NCBI GenBank assembly: GCA_025526915.1
Contig: JAHLKH010000235.1
Span: forward strand, 1-35,250
Length of the DNA stretch: 35,250 nt
Direction: 5' to 3'
Source: Entophlyctis helioformis
Lineage: Eukaryota; Chytridiomycota; Chytridiomycetes; Chytridiales; Chytriomycetaceae
In this document: in pieces, positions 1 to 9,009 of the stretch
Numbering within the stretch: position 1 is the first letter of the stretch
Layout: each line of letters starts with the position of its first letter
The notes under the pieces: model-generated
The model's database searches: none
The model's input: only the letters and a program-made list of their open reading frames with translations
Told to the model about the DNA's origin: nothing
Translations under genes and position numbers: made by a program

Positions 1-74
1 ACGCGTGGGTACTATAATTTTTCTTGGCGTCGGTGATCCATCCACGCACCGGCCGTCCAACGCTCCAGCCCGCC

Positions 75-2145
75 ATGACGACTATTGTGCCTGTGCTCCT
101 GTCTGGCCCCCGACGCCCTCGCTGCGCTGGGCACGTCCGCAGACGCCGACGGCCTGCTGGTCATCTACTCTCCATCGACAACATCCGCGTCGTCCGCCAT
201 CGCCTCCATCACATCGCCAGCGGTGCACGCCAGCGTCACTGCCCACTTGGCAGCCGATGCCGCATCGTCCTCGTCCGTGTCGCTGCTCGTGCTGCCAGCG
301 TCTGCCGGCGTGCCCGGCAACCGCCTGCTGCTCTCGCCGGTCGTCTCGCTCCTCGGCGACACGGACGATGTGCGCCGCTACACCGACGCCGCCCGCGCGG
401 CGCTTGTGCGTGCCAAAAAGGCCGGCATCACACGGCCGCTCGTGGTGATGGACGACCCGCTGGCCGCCACGAGAGGCGGTCCCCACGCCGCACGGATTGC
501 CCGCGACTTTGCACAGTACGCCGAAGCCGTGCTGCTGGGCCTGCTCACCGAGACGTATGTGCCCCTGCAGGCTCGCGAGCATTTCGCAAACGTCGGCCGA
601 CAGCCGCCGGCGGCCATCTCCACGATCCGCGTGGCTGCGTCGGATGCGGCTGCCCTGCAGACCCTCACGCGTGTGTGCGACTGGGTCGCTGCGGTCGATG
701 CGGGCCGGTGCATTGCGCGCGACGTCGGCGGTGCGGACCCTGAGCGCATGGCGCCGCTGCGGTGTGCCGAGTACATCCAGCAGGCGTTTGCAGGTGTCGA
801 CAACGTGAGCGTCACGGTCGTGACGGACCTAGCGACGATCAAGAAAGAGTATCCGCTGCTGGACGCCGTTGCGCGGTGCTCGCTGGCCGTCAAGGCGCAC
901 TGGCCGGCTGTGGTGCGTCTCGAGTACCACTCGGCCGAGCCGTCCAAGGTCAAGGAAAAGTACGCGGCGTGACGTGACGTGGCGTGGCGTGTGAGATGCT
1001 TGTGCGATGCGATACTGAGTGGCACTGACATGCGGCCGCACATCCAACTAGCCTATTCTTTATTGGCAAGGGCGTGACCTACGACACGGGTGGTGCGGAC
1101 GTCAAGACCGACGGCCACATGCGCGGCATGTCGCGCGACAAGTGCGGCGCAGCGTCGTGCGCCGGGTTCATGAAGACCGTGTCGATGCTCAAGCCGACTG
1201 GCGTCAATGTGGTCGCCACGCTCGGCTTTGTGCGCAACAGCATTGGCGCGGGCAGCTACGTGTCGGATGAGATTCTGCTCAGCCGTGCTGGCGTGCGAGG
1301 TGAGTCTGTGTTGTCAGATGTAGAGCAATCGACTGGCCGACTGACTGACTGTCTGACTGATCGACTGTCTGTCTGGCATGATCTGCGTCTGTGCGCGCAG
1401 TTCTTGTTGGCAACACGGATGCCGAGGGCCGCATGGTCATGTGCGGTGAGTGTGTTGGCATTGGCGGCATGCCTGGCTCCTGCTTGGACACCACTGCTGA
1501 CACTGTCCCTGTCGGTGTCTGCCGGTCTCTGCCACCATGACACTCGTCGATTACGCAACACAGACCTGCTCGCCGAGTCCAAGGAGCGTGCCCTGACGCC
1601 CAAATACGCGTCCATCCCGTCGCGCCTGTTCACCGTGGCCACACTGACCGGCCACGCCGTCCTCGCAGTGGGCGAAGGATACACTGCTTCGCTGGACAAC
1701 GGGCCCGCGCGCGAGAGCGGCGTCACGCCGCGTCTTGTGCAGGCCGGCCACAAGTGCGGCGATCCGTTCGAGATGTCGACGCTGCGTCGCGAGGACTACG
1801 ACATGCTGCAGCCCACATCCGAGAATGAGGATGTGTGTCAGGCCAACAGCAAGCCGTCGAGCCAGACATCCCGCGGCCACCAGGTGAGCGGATGGATGCC
1901 GTGCCGTGCCGTGCAGTGGATGTGTGATGCTGACCTATGTGGCGTGCCGCGTGGCGCGACAACAGTACCCGATGGCGTTCCTTGCGATTGCGTCTGGGCT
2001 CACATCGCACGGCCTGGACTCGCAGCACCCGATTGCATACACGCATGTGGACATTGCAGGCAGTGCCGAGGAGCCTGTGTCTGGGCTGTCGCTCATGCGC
2101 GTGACGGGATCGCCTGTCGCTGCCTTTACCGCCGCCTTTTGCTAG
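75..2145 (+). CDS. M17 leucyl-aminopeptidase-like metallopeptidase (NPEPL1-like), five exons
   Basis: Cytosolic zinc aminopeptidase of family M17, expected to remove N-terminal residues from peptides. Proposed exons are 75-959, 1052-1299, 1401-1445, 1564-1883 and 1966-2145 (TAG). Phases agree across every junction and give about 558 residues, close to the family size of ~500-550. The C-terminal catalytic half shows GKGVTYDTGG (metal-binding Lys and Asp), MSRDKCGAA (Asp) and, split by introns around the short exon 1401-1445, NTDAEGR (catalytic Asp, Glu, Arg). I chose ATG 75 because it gives MTTIVPVLLSGP, which runs straight into the long downstream frame. Joining them needs removal of one base in the CCCCC run at 107-111, so either the assembly has an indel there or the allele is frameshifted. 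The closest relative by motif style is NPEPL1 rather than classical LAP. Family certain; exact start moderate. Confidence 0.9.
107..111 (+). other. Apparent frameshift at a C homopolymer in the aminopeptidase gene
   Basis: The start-codon frame (ATG 75) and the frame carrying the rest of exon 1 differ by one base, and the only obvious slip site between them is this run of five C. No GT/AG pair with the right phase bridges them. One C fewer would make exon 1 continuous. Confidence 0.6.
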
Positions 2146-2517
2146 ACGCATGCCTGCTTGCTTGGTCGCGGCGGCGGCGTCGGCGTCGGCGGCGTCGGTG
2201 ACTCAATGAACCCCCGGCTCAACCCATCAACCTATTTTTGGCAATACGAACCAAGGTATCACGTGATGGTGCTTGGACGGGACTGACGATGCGGGGGCGG
2301 CGAGTGGGCGTGCGACAGCAGGGCCGGTGTATGATGCAAGAGTTCATTGGGATGGGAGGATAGATGCAAAGGTAGAGGTGTGTGGTTGCTTGAACGTGTG
2401 CACGGCGGACGGGGTCCAGGCAGGCCAGGCCAGGCAAACAGAGAGGCAGAGCGGCGCCTCCGACAGCCGACACACGCAAAAGTTGCGCCTTGAGGGCGGC
2501 GTCAACACACAAGGCGC
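2146..2517. other. Convergent intergenic region, no gene seen
   Basis: The sequence between the aminopeptidase stop and the stop of the minus-strand secreted protein gene. It has a GGCGTC-rich simple stretch near 2167-2200 and one TCACGTGA palindrome near 2259. I see no coding frame or RNA gene. Confidence 0.6.
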
Positions 2518-2859
2518 TTAGAGGGCACCGGCGGCGGCAAAGGCGGCGGCGACGGCAGCGACACCGGCGGCAACAGCGACACCACGGGCCGAGGGGGCGG
2601 CACCGCTGATGATGAGGTTGGGGTCGTTGGTGTACAGGGGCTTGTCGTCCGAGCGGTACAGCAGCGAGGCAAGCTCGGCGGGGAAGGTCGCGAGCGGGCC
2701 GGTGACGGGAGCAGCGGTGATGGTCGAGCCAGCGACGGGGGCGGCAGCAGTCGTGGCAGCGGTGGCAGCGGTGCCGACGGCAGTGCGGGTAACGGTGACG
2801 GTGGCCGACTGGGCAGCGACGGCGGTAGCGAGGGCGGCGACGATGGCAAAGACCTGCAT
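2518..2859 (-). CDS. Small secreted, probably GPI-anchored Ala/Thr-rich protein
   Basis: Single-exon ORF of 113 residues, ATG at 2859 and TAA at 2518-2520. The first ~17 residues (MQVFAIVAALATAVAAQ) form a clear signal peptide with an AxA-like cleavage site. A Thr/Ala-rich middle follows, then a short region with charged and aromatic residues (LLYRSDDKPLYTNDP). The last ~20 residues are Ala/Val hydrophobic after small residues (SGAAPSARG), as expected for a GPI-attachment signal. The likely location is cell surface or wall. No enzymatic motif is visible and I do not recognise the family. It is transcribed toward the aminopeptidase gene. The upstream region (2860-3200) contains a reverse-oriented CCAAT box near 3108. 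Confidence 0.72.
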   Translation of the reverse strand: MQVFAIVAALATAVAAQSATVTVTRTAVGTAATAATTAAAPVAGSTITAAPVTGPLATFPAELASLLYRSDDKPLYTNDPNLIISGAAPSARGVAVAAGVAAVAAAFAAAGAL

Positions 2860-3202
2860 GTTGTCTATAGTTGTTGAGTTGAGGTTTAACTCGTGTGACC
2901 GCATTTTGCGCCTTTTCCCTGTGCACCAGCAGCGCCGCCGCACGTCACACGACACAATTCGAGAGTCGGTCACGTAATGCAAACAATTTCGGCTACTGGC
3001 AAAAGTTTTGGATTGGCAAATTTTGCTAATCTTGCTGACAAACACGCGCCGAGCGAGAGGGGCAGGCAATTCTGTGTTTCCCCATAGAGCAGCCTGTGCC
3101 GGCACCTGATTGGTCGGCTGGTTTGCCTCGAATTTTGTTCAATTTGGCATCCAATTTCCAATCTTTTTGAATCCAAATTCATATTCTTGTCCGGATTCCC
3201 AG
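2860..3202 (-). promoter_or_regulatory. Upstream region of the secreted protein gene
   Basis: No gene seen. The sequence is more AT-rich than the flanking genes, and GATTGG near 3108 reads as a CCAAT box toward the minus-strand gene. The extent of the promoter is an inference. Confidence 0.35.
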
Positions 3203-3784
3203 TCACTCTGAGCGGTCTGCAGTCGATGCCTTCTCAAGCCGTGGTCGCTTTGACGCTGGCTTGTGGTCTGCCGAGCCTGTCCAAGGGGCAGCAGTTGGTT
3301 GCGTGTTAGTAGTGTCACCAAGGACTGTCGTGCGACTGTCTGTTGCGGCTGCTGTCCCTCTGCGTCCAGTCGGCGCACTTGTGTGTGCTGTTGGGGCTGC
3401 CTGCTGCAATGTCCGAACGACCGACGTCACAGCCGACACAGACGCACTGGCATCAGCTGCTGCTCTCTTCCGCTTGCTTGACACTCTTTGGCGGCTGGCT
3501 GTTGGCGTGGCAGCTACAGCAACGGCTGGCTGTCCAGGCTCATCCGCAACGTCCTTGTCGTCGTCGAGCTTGTCAAGGCACACAGTGTCAACAGAGTCGC
3601 AACTGTTGACAGCCATCACACAAGAGGCAGACGAGCTCACCAATGAGGACATGGATGGATCACTCGGTGTATTGTCGAGCTGCCGCGTATCGTCGAGCTG
3701 CTGTAAGGCATCGCGCTTGGCTTGGTCTGACTTTGAGAACTGTCGAGGCAATACACAGAGAATGCCTGCAGCAATTCTGCCCAC
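3203..3784 (-). CDS. Hypothetical disordered protein with basic NLS-like clusters (uncertain)
   Basis: Open frame of 193 codons with no recognisable domain. The composition is Ser/Thr/Ala/Asp-rich with two basic clusters typical of nuclear localisation signals (SSKRKRAAAD and KRPRLEK) near its C-terminal half. The overlapping plus-strand frame (3261-4040) is also open, but its composition (Cys/Val/Ser runs) is less protein-like in this part. It sits at the edge of the lower-GC accessory stretch that includes the Fanzor gene, and in style it resembles the disordered N-terminus of that Fanzor. It could be an exon of a mobile-element protein or a chance ORF. Start and exon structure are not resolved. 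Confidence 0.3.
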   Translation of the reverse strand: MGRIAAGILCVLPRQFSKSDQAKRDALQQLDDTRQLDNTPSDPSMSSLVSSSASCVMAVNSCDSVDTVCLDKLDDDKDVADEPGQPAVAVAATPTASRQRVSSKRKRAAADASASVSAVTSVVRTLQQAAPTAHTSAPTGRRGTAAATDSRTTVLGDTTNTQPTAAPWTGSADHKPASKRPRLEKASTADRSE

Positions 3785-4049
3785 TCATGTCAACCTCTGT
3801 CCTGGCTGCCTTTGTGTAGACAGCAAGGTCGCAGTGACAAGCATCTTTGCAACAGCCAGCAGCGCAGATAATCAACATGTCTTGCATTCAAGGCATGATG
3901 CCGTCGCACCCCGTCATCCACAGCCAACAGCCACGCCCACCTGGCTTGTCAGCATGCCCGCGAATGCAATGACGAGCAGCATGCACAGTCTCGGTCAACA
4001 ACAAAGGGCTGATCGACTGCAGGCTGCAAAGAACAAGTAGTCCCAGACC

Positions 4050-5036
4050 TGCTGGCGACTGAAGTCAACAGCATCCAAAGTCGGCAATGAAGACACTGTG
4101 CCCAAGGAGAAACTCGCCTTGCACCATCATCACAAGAAAGTGCGACACATTTGTGAGATCTGGGATGACTACTCGGTCAAAGATTGGAGGGTTGTCATGG
4201 CGCTGGTTGGCAATCTCTGTTCCAAGGAGCCAGATAGTGATATGGCGCATCTCAGTACTGCTCAGAGCACAAAGGAGGGCTGGGCTTCAGGCTGGAGGTA
4301 TTCACACGGATGAGATCTAGCAATTCCATGCGCACTTGGTGATTCCAACTGCGGCATGGACCCTATGAACAAGGCTGGATGGGCAACCAATCTGCCCCCG
4401 CAACATACCATGCCAACACCCAAACCCCGTTGAGCATCAAGCAAGCCTTTGGTTGCCCATTCAACCAAGGCATCCAGGTCTGCTGTGGCGCGGTTGTCTC
4501 TGCAGCACGCAAAAGAGTGCCGGCTGGATGCAAACAGGTGCCAGTTGAGACTGCCACAGGCAGGAGAGTCCATGGTGTGCCGCCCAGTGGCCATCAAGCC
4601 ACCACCTCCAAGATGGGCTGCATCAATGCCATCTGTTCACTGATCAGAGTGACTGTGTATCCATGAATATTCAAGTTGAGTTTGGTGTCAACTGATCAGA
4701 TGTCAAGGCGAGCCAGCTGCGCATGCTCGTTGACAAGAGCACACGCCTCGTGCTAGACTCGCTGCTGAGGCCAGCTTGCCATCCACGACTGCGCTTGTGG
4801 AGGATGAGGCATGGTGATCTTTTGCAATCAACACTCCAGATCAACGCGTTCATGTGCCTGGGTCGCGTTTTTGTGACGCGCCACTGATCATGAATCAAAC
4901 ATTGCAAATCTCAGACACACAGATGTGATCATCTGTGGCAGTCGCAACAACACGGCCGCTGTGTTTGTCATAAAGAGAGCGGTTGGCCCGTCTGTGGTTG
5001 CTCGACCATCCACATACACTGATACATTTTGACGAG
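4050..5036 (+). pseudogene. Unresolved plus-strand coding remnants upstream of the Fanzor gene
   Basis: Several short plus-strand stretches read like real protein but do not join into one frame. One is ~4068-4310 (contains CEIWDDYSVKDWRVVMALVG). Another is ~4699-4875 (DVKASQLRMLVDKSTRLVLD then LRPACHPRLRLW). A third is ~4914-5036 (TDVIICGSRNNTAAVFVIKR, ending at TGA 5034-5036). Stops fall between them, and I could not find one consistent set of splice sites. I do not recognise a family. The low GC and position next to the Fanzor gene suggest a decaying mobile-element gene or an unusually spliced accessory gene. Confidence 0.4.
4384..4405 (+). repeat. 22-bp match to the terminus of the copia LTR
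   Basis: CAACCAATCTGCCCCCGCAACA here is identical to the last bases of the copia LTR at 32773-32794, including its GCAACA end. The similarity stops on both sides. It may be a relic of an LTR end. Confidence 0.5.
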
Positions 5037-5104
5037 ACTCCCTGTCGCTCATTGCCCTCTTCAGCACACCCTTGCCCGTCCATAACGCAACCCCATACAC
5101 GCAC

Positions 5105-5107
5105 AAC

Positions 5108-5147
<40 letters not shown>

Positions 5148-5227
5148 CACACACACACACACACGCACGCTTGCACAATCACGCACGCACACGAGCACAC
5201 ACGCAAGCACACGCAAGCACGCACAAC
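5105..5227 (+). repeat. (CA)n / CACG microsatellite
   Basis: Runs of CA interrupted by CG and CAAG, ending immediately before the ATG at 5228. A second, shorter (CA)n tract lies just before the FEN-like gene (25132-25158), and a third forms the 3' end of the last Fanzor intron (about 7961-7988). Confidence 0.9.
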
Positions 5228-5438
5228 ATGGGGGTCCCTGTGGTTGTTTCGTGCGCGGTGGAGAATGGCGGCGGCAGCGTACACAAGGACGTGCCCTGGT
5301 CCTTGGTGTCGAAGCTTGTGCTTGGCAGCGCACGACTGTCACAAGATCCAAGCGACACCAACACGGCCACACCCAGCAACTGCGGCGCCTTCCTTGTCGA
5401 TGTGATGAGTGTGTGTTTTCCGCACTTCAGGAGAGGAG

Positions 5439-5706
5439 TGTAGCACTGGGCCTCCAGGCAGACTTGCCGGCTGGTCTCGGGGCAGTGAGTATGCACGCAG
5501 GGGAACGGCGGGCAGACGACTACTTCATTGGGAGGCAGCACAGACCTGGTCTCGGGGCAGTGAGTATGCACGCAGGGGAACGGCGGGCAGACGACTGCAA
5601 GAACGGGGGAAACCAGAGCAGCCAGTGCAGCCCGACAATGTCTGTCCGGTCACGTGGGTCACGTGGATCACGTGGATCACGTGACCGCGACCGAGCATCC
5701 GTTACA
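5439..5706 (+). mobile_element. Copy A of a ~260-bp dispersed element, inserted at the 5' end of the Fanzor gene
   Basis: This 268-bp sequence is nearly identical to 27403-27661, and the match begins and ends abruptly. The ends are TGTAG...CGTTACA (4-bp inverted TGTA/TACA). Flanks are AGGAG (5434-5438) and GGGAG (5707-5711), a 4-of-5 target duplication. Inside are two ~51-bp direct repeats (from CTGGTCTCGGGG, period ~75) and a tandem 9-mer of the type TCACGTGGA, with one more unit than copy B. The whole insertion adds 273 bp (91 codons), has no stop in the Fanzor frame, and contains the ATG (5638) that could start the Fanzor protein. No transposase is encoded, so it would be non-autonomous. 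The family is unknown to me. Confidence 0.8.
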
Positions 5707-8514
5707 GGGAGACAAACGAGTGTGGCGTCAAGCACTGAGGACGCCGCGTCAAGCCCGACGCAACCCAAGAGAGCAAGGCGCAAGAGCGCAGCACCAAACC
5801 CATCGTCGGCTGATCTTGACACCACCCTTCCTGCGCCAAGCCACGAGCAGACCGCGTCAAGCTCATTGTCAGCCACTGACAAGAGCGGCGCGACCAAAAA
5901 GGCATGCGGCAAGAAGCCGGCCGCCAAGGACGCCGCAGGGAACAAGAGCGCTGTCGTGACCCCGCCAGCATTGCACAAGCTTGTGGCCATCATACGCAAC
6001 ATGTCGCTGTCGACTGTTGGACGCTTCAAGCAGCTGCGCAATCTCGCTGGAAGAGAGAGCATCAAGCTCTGTCCTCAAGCGGCAAGTCGCGATCCCTTTG
6101 TTCTTATCACCGAGACCGTCCTCTTCTGGGCGGTTATGGGGCTGAAAAGGGATCGCATCAGCGAGGAGCAAGATCCCGTCTTGCGAGCATTGAGATTGGA
6201 GCTTCTTGCTGCCATAAGTCAGTCACACTGCCTGTCTATGCCATCTTTTTATGATTTGATGCTAACAATCCACTCGTCTCAAAGAGCCTGGCTGGCTTCT
6301 CAAAGAGCTTAACTGGAAAGACTCGGAGCTTGCATTGCCCAATGACAAGATCGAGAAGGCGTTCAGTTCAAGTGACGAGCTGTGCGTCATGGATCTCCTC
6401 CTCCCTGGACTCGCCTCCGATACACGACGCTATCAAACGCCAGCGCAGGCCAAGTTGCAGATTGACCCAGCCGACACCGTGGAAGAGGCCAGAGCAACTC
6501 CTGATGTGACACAAGAAGCCAAGGCTGACGATCTTCAACTGGACAACAAGCAGTCGGTGGACGTGATCAAGGCTGAGGTTGATGCTCTTCCTCAAGTGCT
6601 ACCAACCAAGTCGGTCAGATTTGGCAGCATCAAGACCGACGGGAAGAGTGTCTTTCAAACTGTTCTGGAGTTTCGCACAAACCGTCCAAAGTCACCTCGC
6701 AGTATGTGGTGTGCTTGGATGCTGTGGTGCACGCATTGATTCTGACCACTGCCTTGCTCTGCAGATCCCAACGCGGCGACTTCAGACGAGCTGCCCAGTC
6801 ACGTTGAGGATGCTGATGACTCTGATTCTGACGATGACTTGGATGATGATGACTTGGATGATGACTTGGATGATGACTTGGATGATGGCTTGGATGGCGA
6901 ATGTGAGTTGCTGTGCCAATCCAGACGGGCACTTGTTGTCCACACCGACTGACATGCCATCCACAGCCGCCAATCCAGGCGACCCGTCAGCCGCCAAGCC
7001 ATACACACCCAATCCTGTAAGCCACTTGCATGCTACACTCGCGCATTGGTGCACATGCATTGCACATTCCTCACTCATGCCATGGCATGACAGGTCAAGT
7101 GCAACTTTTACGCCTCGCAGCGACTGCCCGATGTTGCTGATGCCAACAAGCTGCTCGCCGACAAGGACTTTGTGCGGATTGTCAGCTTTGATTGGGGCGA
7201 GCGGTACCTGTTTGGCGCGTCCAGCATGCTGGTCAATGTCAAGGAGGAGACATACACGCTCGAGGCCAACTACGTGCTCTCCTCTGGCGTATTCATGCTG
7301 AGCGTGACTTTCAGCGGTGGTATGCATGCAATGACTCTGCCACACACACTCTTGACCAGATCAACTCACAGTGCCTGCCTCTTGTGCCAGGCTCAACAAT
7401 CGATATGCCAAGGCAACCGACGTCCATGAGGCCATTGCATTCAAGACAGCAAAGCATGCCGATCCAGGCGTCAAGCCTGGCGAGAGAGCTTTTTGGGATC
7501 TGCGCTGCCATGCATACTGCACGCCATTCCTGAATGCACGGGTACGTTTTCTCTGTTTCTGGATGCCCATTGATATGACCGCCATGCTGCTTGATTGCCT
7601 GCTGATCACACTGGACGGCATGGCATGGCATGGCATTCCACAGAAGGTCAAGGACAAGCGGTTTGCCATGCGCTGCAAGCGCATGTCTGATCGCGGACAG
7701 GCTCTTGAGGGCATCATGAAGCTGGCAGGCTCGACCACTGGCAAGCGCGCATCTGCTGCATCTCAGGGCCTCCCTGTCAGCAACCCAGAGAAGGACATTC
7801 CCGTTGTGTGGGCATTTGGCATCAACTTTACAGGTCAAGGTGGCCGGCACGCTGTGTTTGAGAAGCTTCTCATCAGGCATCTGCGGTCGTCTGGATATGC
7901 CTATGTGCGTCTGATGCCACGCTGTCCATCCATCCATCCATCCATCTGTGCACCAACTGACACACACGATCATGCACACACACACACAGATCTACCGCTG
8001 CAACGAGAACCTGACCAGCCAGATGTGCCCGCAGTGCAAGCAGCGGATCCCATACGAGAACCGCACCAACCTGCGACGCTATGAGTGCACAGACTGCGAG
8101 ACCGTCTACCACCGCGACGTGCTTGGAGCCACCAACATCGGAATGGTTGCACTGGAGCATCTGCTCTTTGGACAATGGCCGCTCTACTTGACGCACACGC
8201 CAGTCGATCCGCCTGTCGTCCAGCAGCCTCCAGCACCGGATCAGCCTGTCGACCAGCAGCGTTCTAGACACGCCATCAAGCGACGTCGAGAACCAGATCC
8301 ACCTGTTGACCAGCAGCGCCCAAGACGTGCCATCAAGCGGCGTCCAGCACCGGATCCGCCTGTCGTCCAGCAGCCTCCAGCACCGGATCCGCCTGTCGAC
8401 CAGCAGCGTCCAACACGCAGACAGCGTGCCAGCAAGTCAAGTGCCACTCCACGTGCTCTGACTTCCAGCACAACCACCAACACTTTGAATCGGGGCACCT
8501 CCCGATCGACCTAA
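5638..8514 (+). CDS. Fanzor (eukaryotic TnpB-like, RuvC + zinc-ribbon) nuclease, eight exons
   Basis: Fanzors are eukaryotic homologues of IS200/IS605 TnpB and act as RNA-guided DNA nucleases in mobile elements. Exons: 5638-6217, 6285-6701, 6765-6902, 6967-7016, 7094-7319, 7372-7541, 7644-7904, 7990-8514. Phases close perfectly to 788 residues. A disordered N-terminus with basic NLS-like QPKRARRKSA precedes an Asp/Leu-Asp acidic run (exon 3). RuvC-I is IVSFDWGERY (Asp ~428). NENLTSQMCPQC holds the Glu (~620) at the alternative Fanzor RuvC-II position and the first zinc Cys pair (~627/630). YECTDC gives the second pair (~647/650), and HRDVLGATNIG is RuvC-III (Asp ~657). The C-terminus carries repeats of the type PDPPVDQQRPRRAIKRR. 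The start is uncertain: ATG 5638 lies inside inserted element copy A, and ATG 5228 (MGVPVVVSCAVENGGG) could be an earlier exon, but joining it needs a 29-nt intron. All catalytic residues appear intact. Confidence 0.88.
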
Positions 8515-8772
8515 CGGGTCACTTTATCACATCATTGTTCAAACAATGGTGCAAGGTAGACCCTCATGCATGTGGATGTGCCTCGCCTGGCTGTCGTCGC
8601 ATGCTCGTTGCTGACTCGAACCTTCCATCGTGTGATATGCGGGCTTCTTTCGTCGCCTCTTGCGACGAATCCAATTCCAAAACGCTTGGTAATTGTTTGA
8701 ATGTCGGGCCATTTGCCGGCGGTTTGCCGGCATTCCCTCGCCCTATTGCCAACCCCTCGCCAAGCGACGACC
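8515..8772 (+). other. Fanzor 3' flank / PSAT upstream region with two hairpins
   Basis: This 258-bp region follows the Fanzor stop. It holds a near-perfect palindrome at 8533-8548 (CATTGTT-CA-AACAATG) and a 7-bp stem with a 5-nt loop at 8650-8668 (TCGTCGC-CTCTT-GCGACGA). In TnpB and Fanzor systems the guide RNA is usually encoded at the 3' end of the nuclease gene, so this is the natural candidate. The sequence alone does not prove a guide RNA, and it must also contain the promoter of the aminotransferase gene. Confidence 0.4.
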
Positions 8773-8973
8773 ATGAAGATGTGGAACTTTTCGGCAGGGC
8801 CGGGCGTGCTGCCCAAGCCGGTGCTGCAGCAGGCACAGGCCGAGCTGCTCGACTTCCAGGGCACGGGCTGCTCGCTGATGGAGCTGTCGCACCGCTCGCC
8901 GCAGTTTGAGGGCGTGCTCAACAAAGCCATTGACGACCTGCGCACGCTGCTCAAGATCCCCGCCAACTACAAG

Positions 8974-9009
<36 letters not shown>

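Noticed and set aside
2219..2926. 235-codon minus-strand ORF rich in Arg, His and Cys
   Set aside because: It is an out-of-frame shadow of the secreted protein gene, with highly biased composition and no domain.
3261..4040. 259-codon plus-strand ORF as a gene
   Set aside because: The first two thirds mirror a more protein-like minus-strand ORF and have Cys/Val/Ser runs typical of an antisense shadow. Only the last third might belong to the unresolved coding stretch that follows.
5061..5230. Regular CA repeats as a CRISPR-like or regulatory array
   Set aside because: A simple dinucleotide microsatellite with no unique spacers.
5402..5430. Confident 29-nt intron joining ATG 5228 to the Fanzor frame
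   Set aside because: Phases fit and the acceptor is good, but every other intron here is 52 nt or longer, so this is kept only as an alternative.
5440..5707. Copy A as a transposing intron (introner) removed exactly at GTAG...ACAG
   Set aside because: The ends do read GT...AG, but splicing there puts the upstream frame out of phase with the Fanzor frame, while reading through keeps it in phase. Copy B lies inside a pre-existing intron, so it gives no independent support.
8590..8625. GGTTCGAGTC on the minus strand as a tRNA T-arm or SINE B box
   Set aside because: The flanking bases do not form a T-stem and no A box or cloverleaf is present at the right distance.
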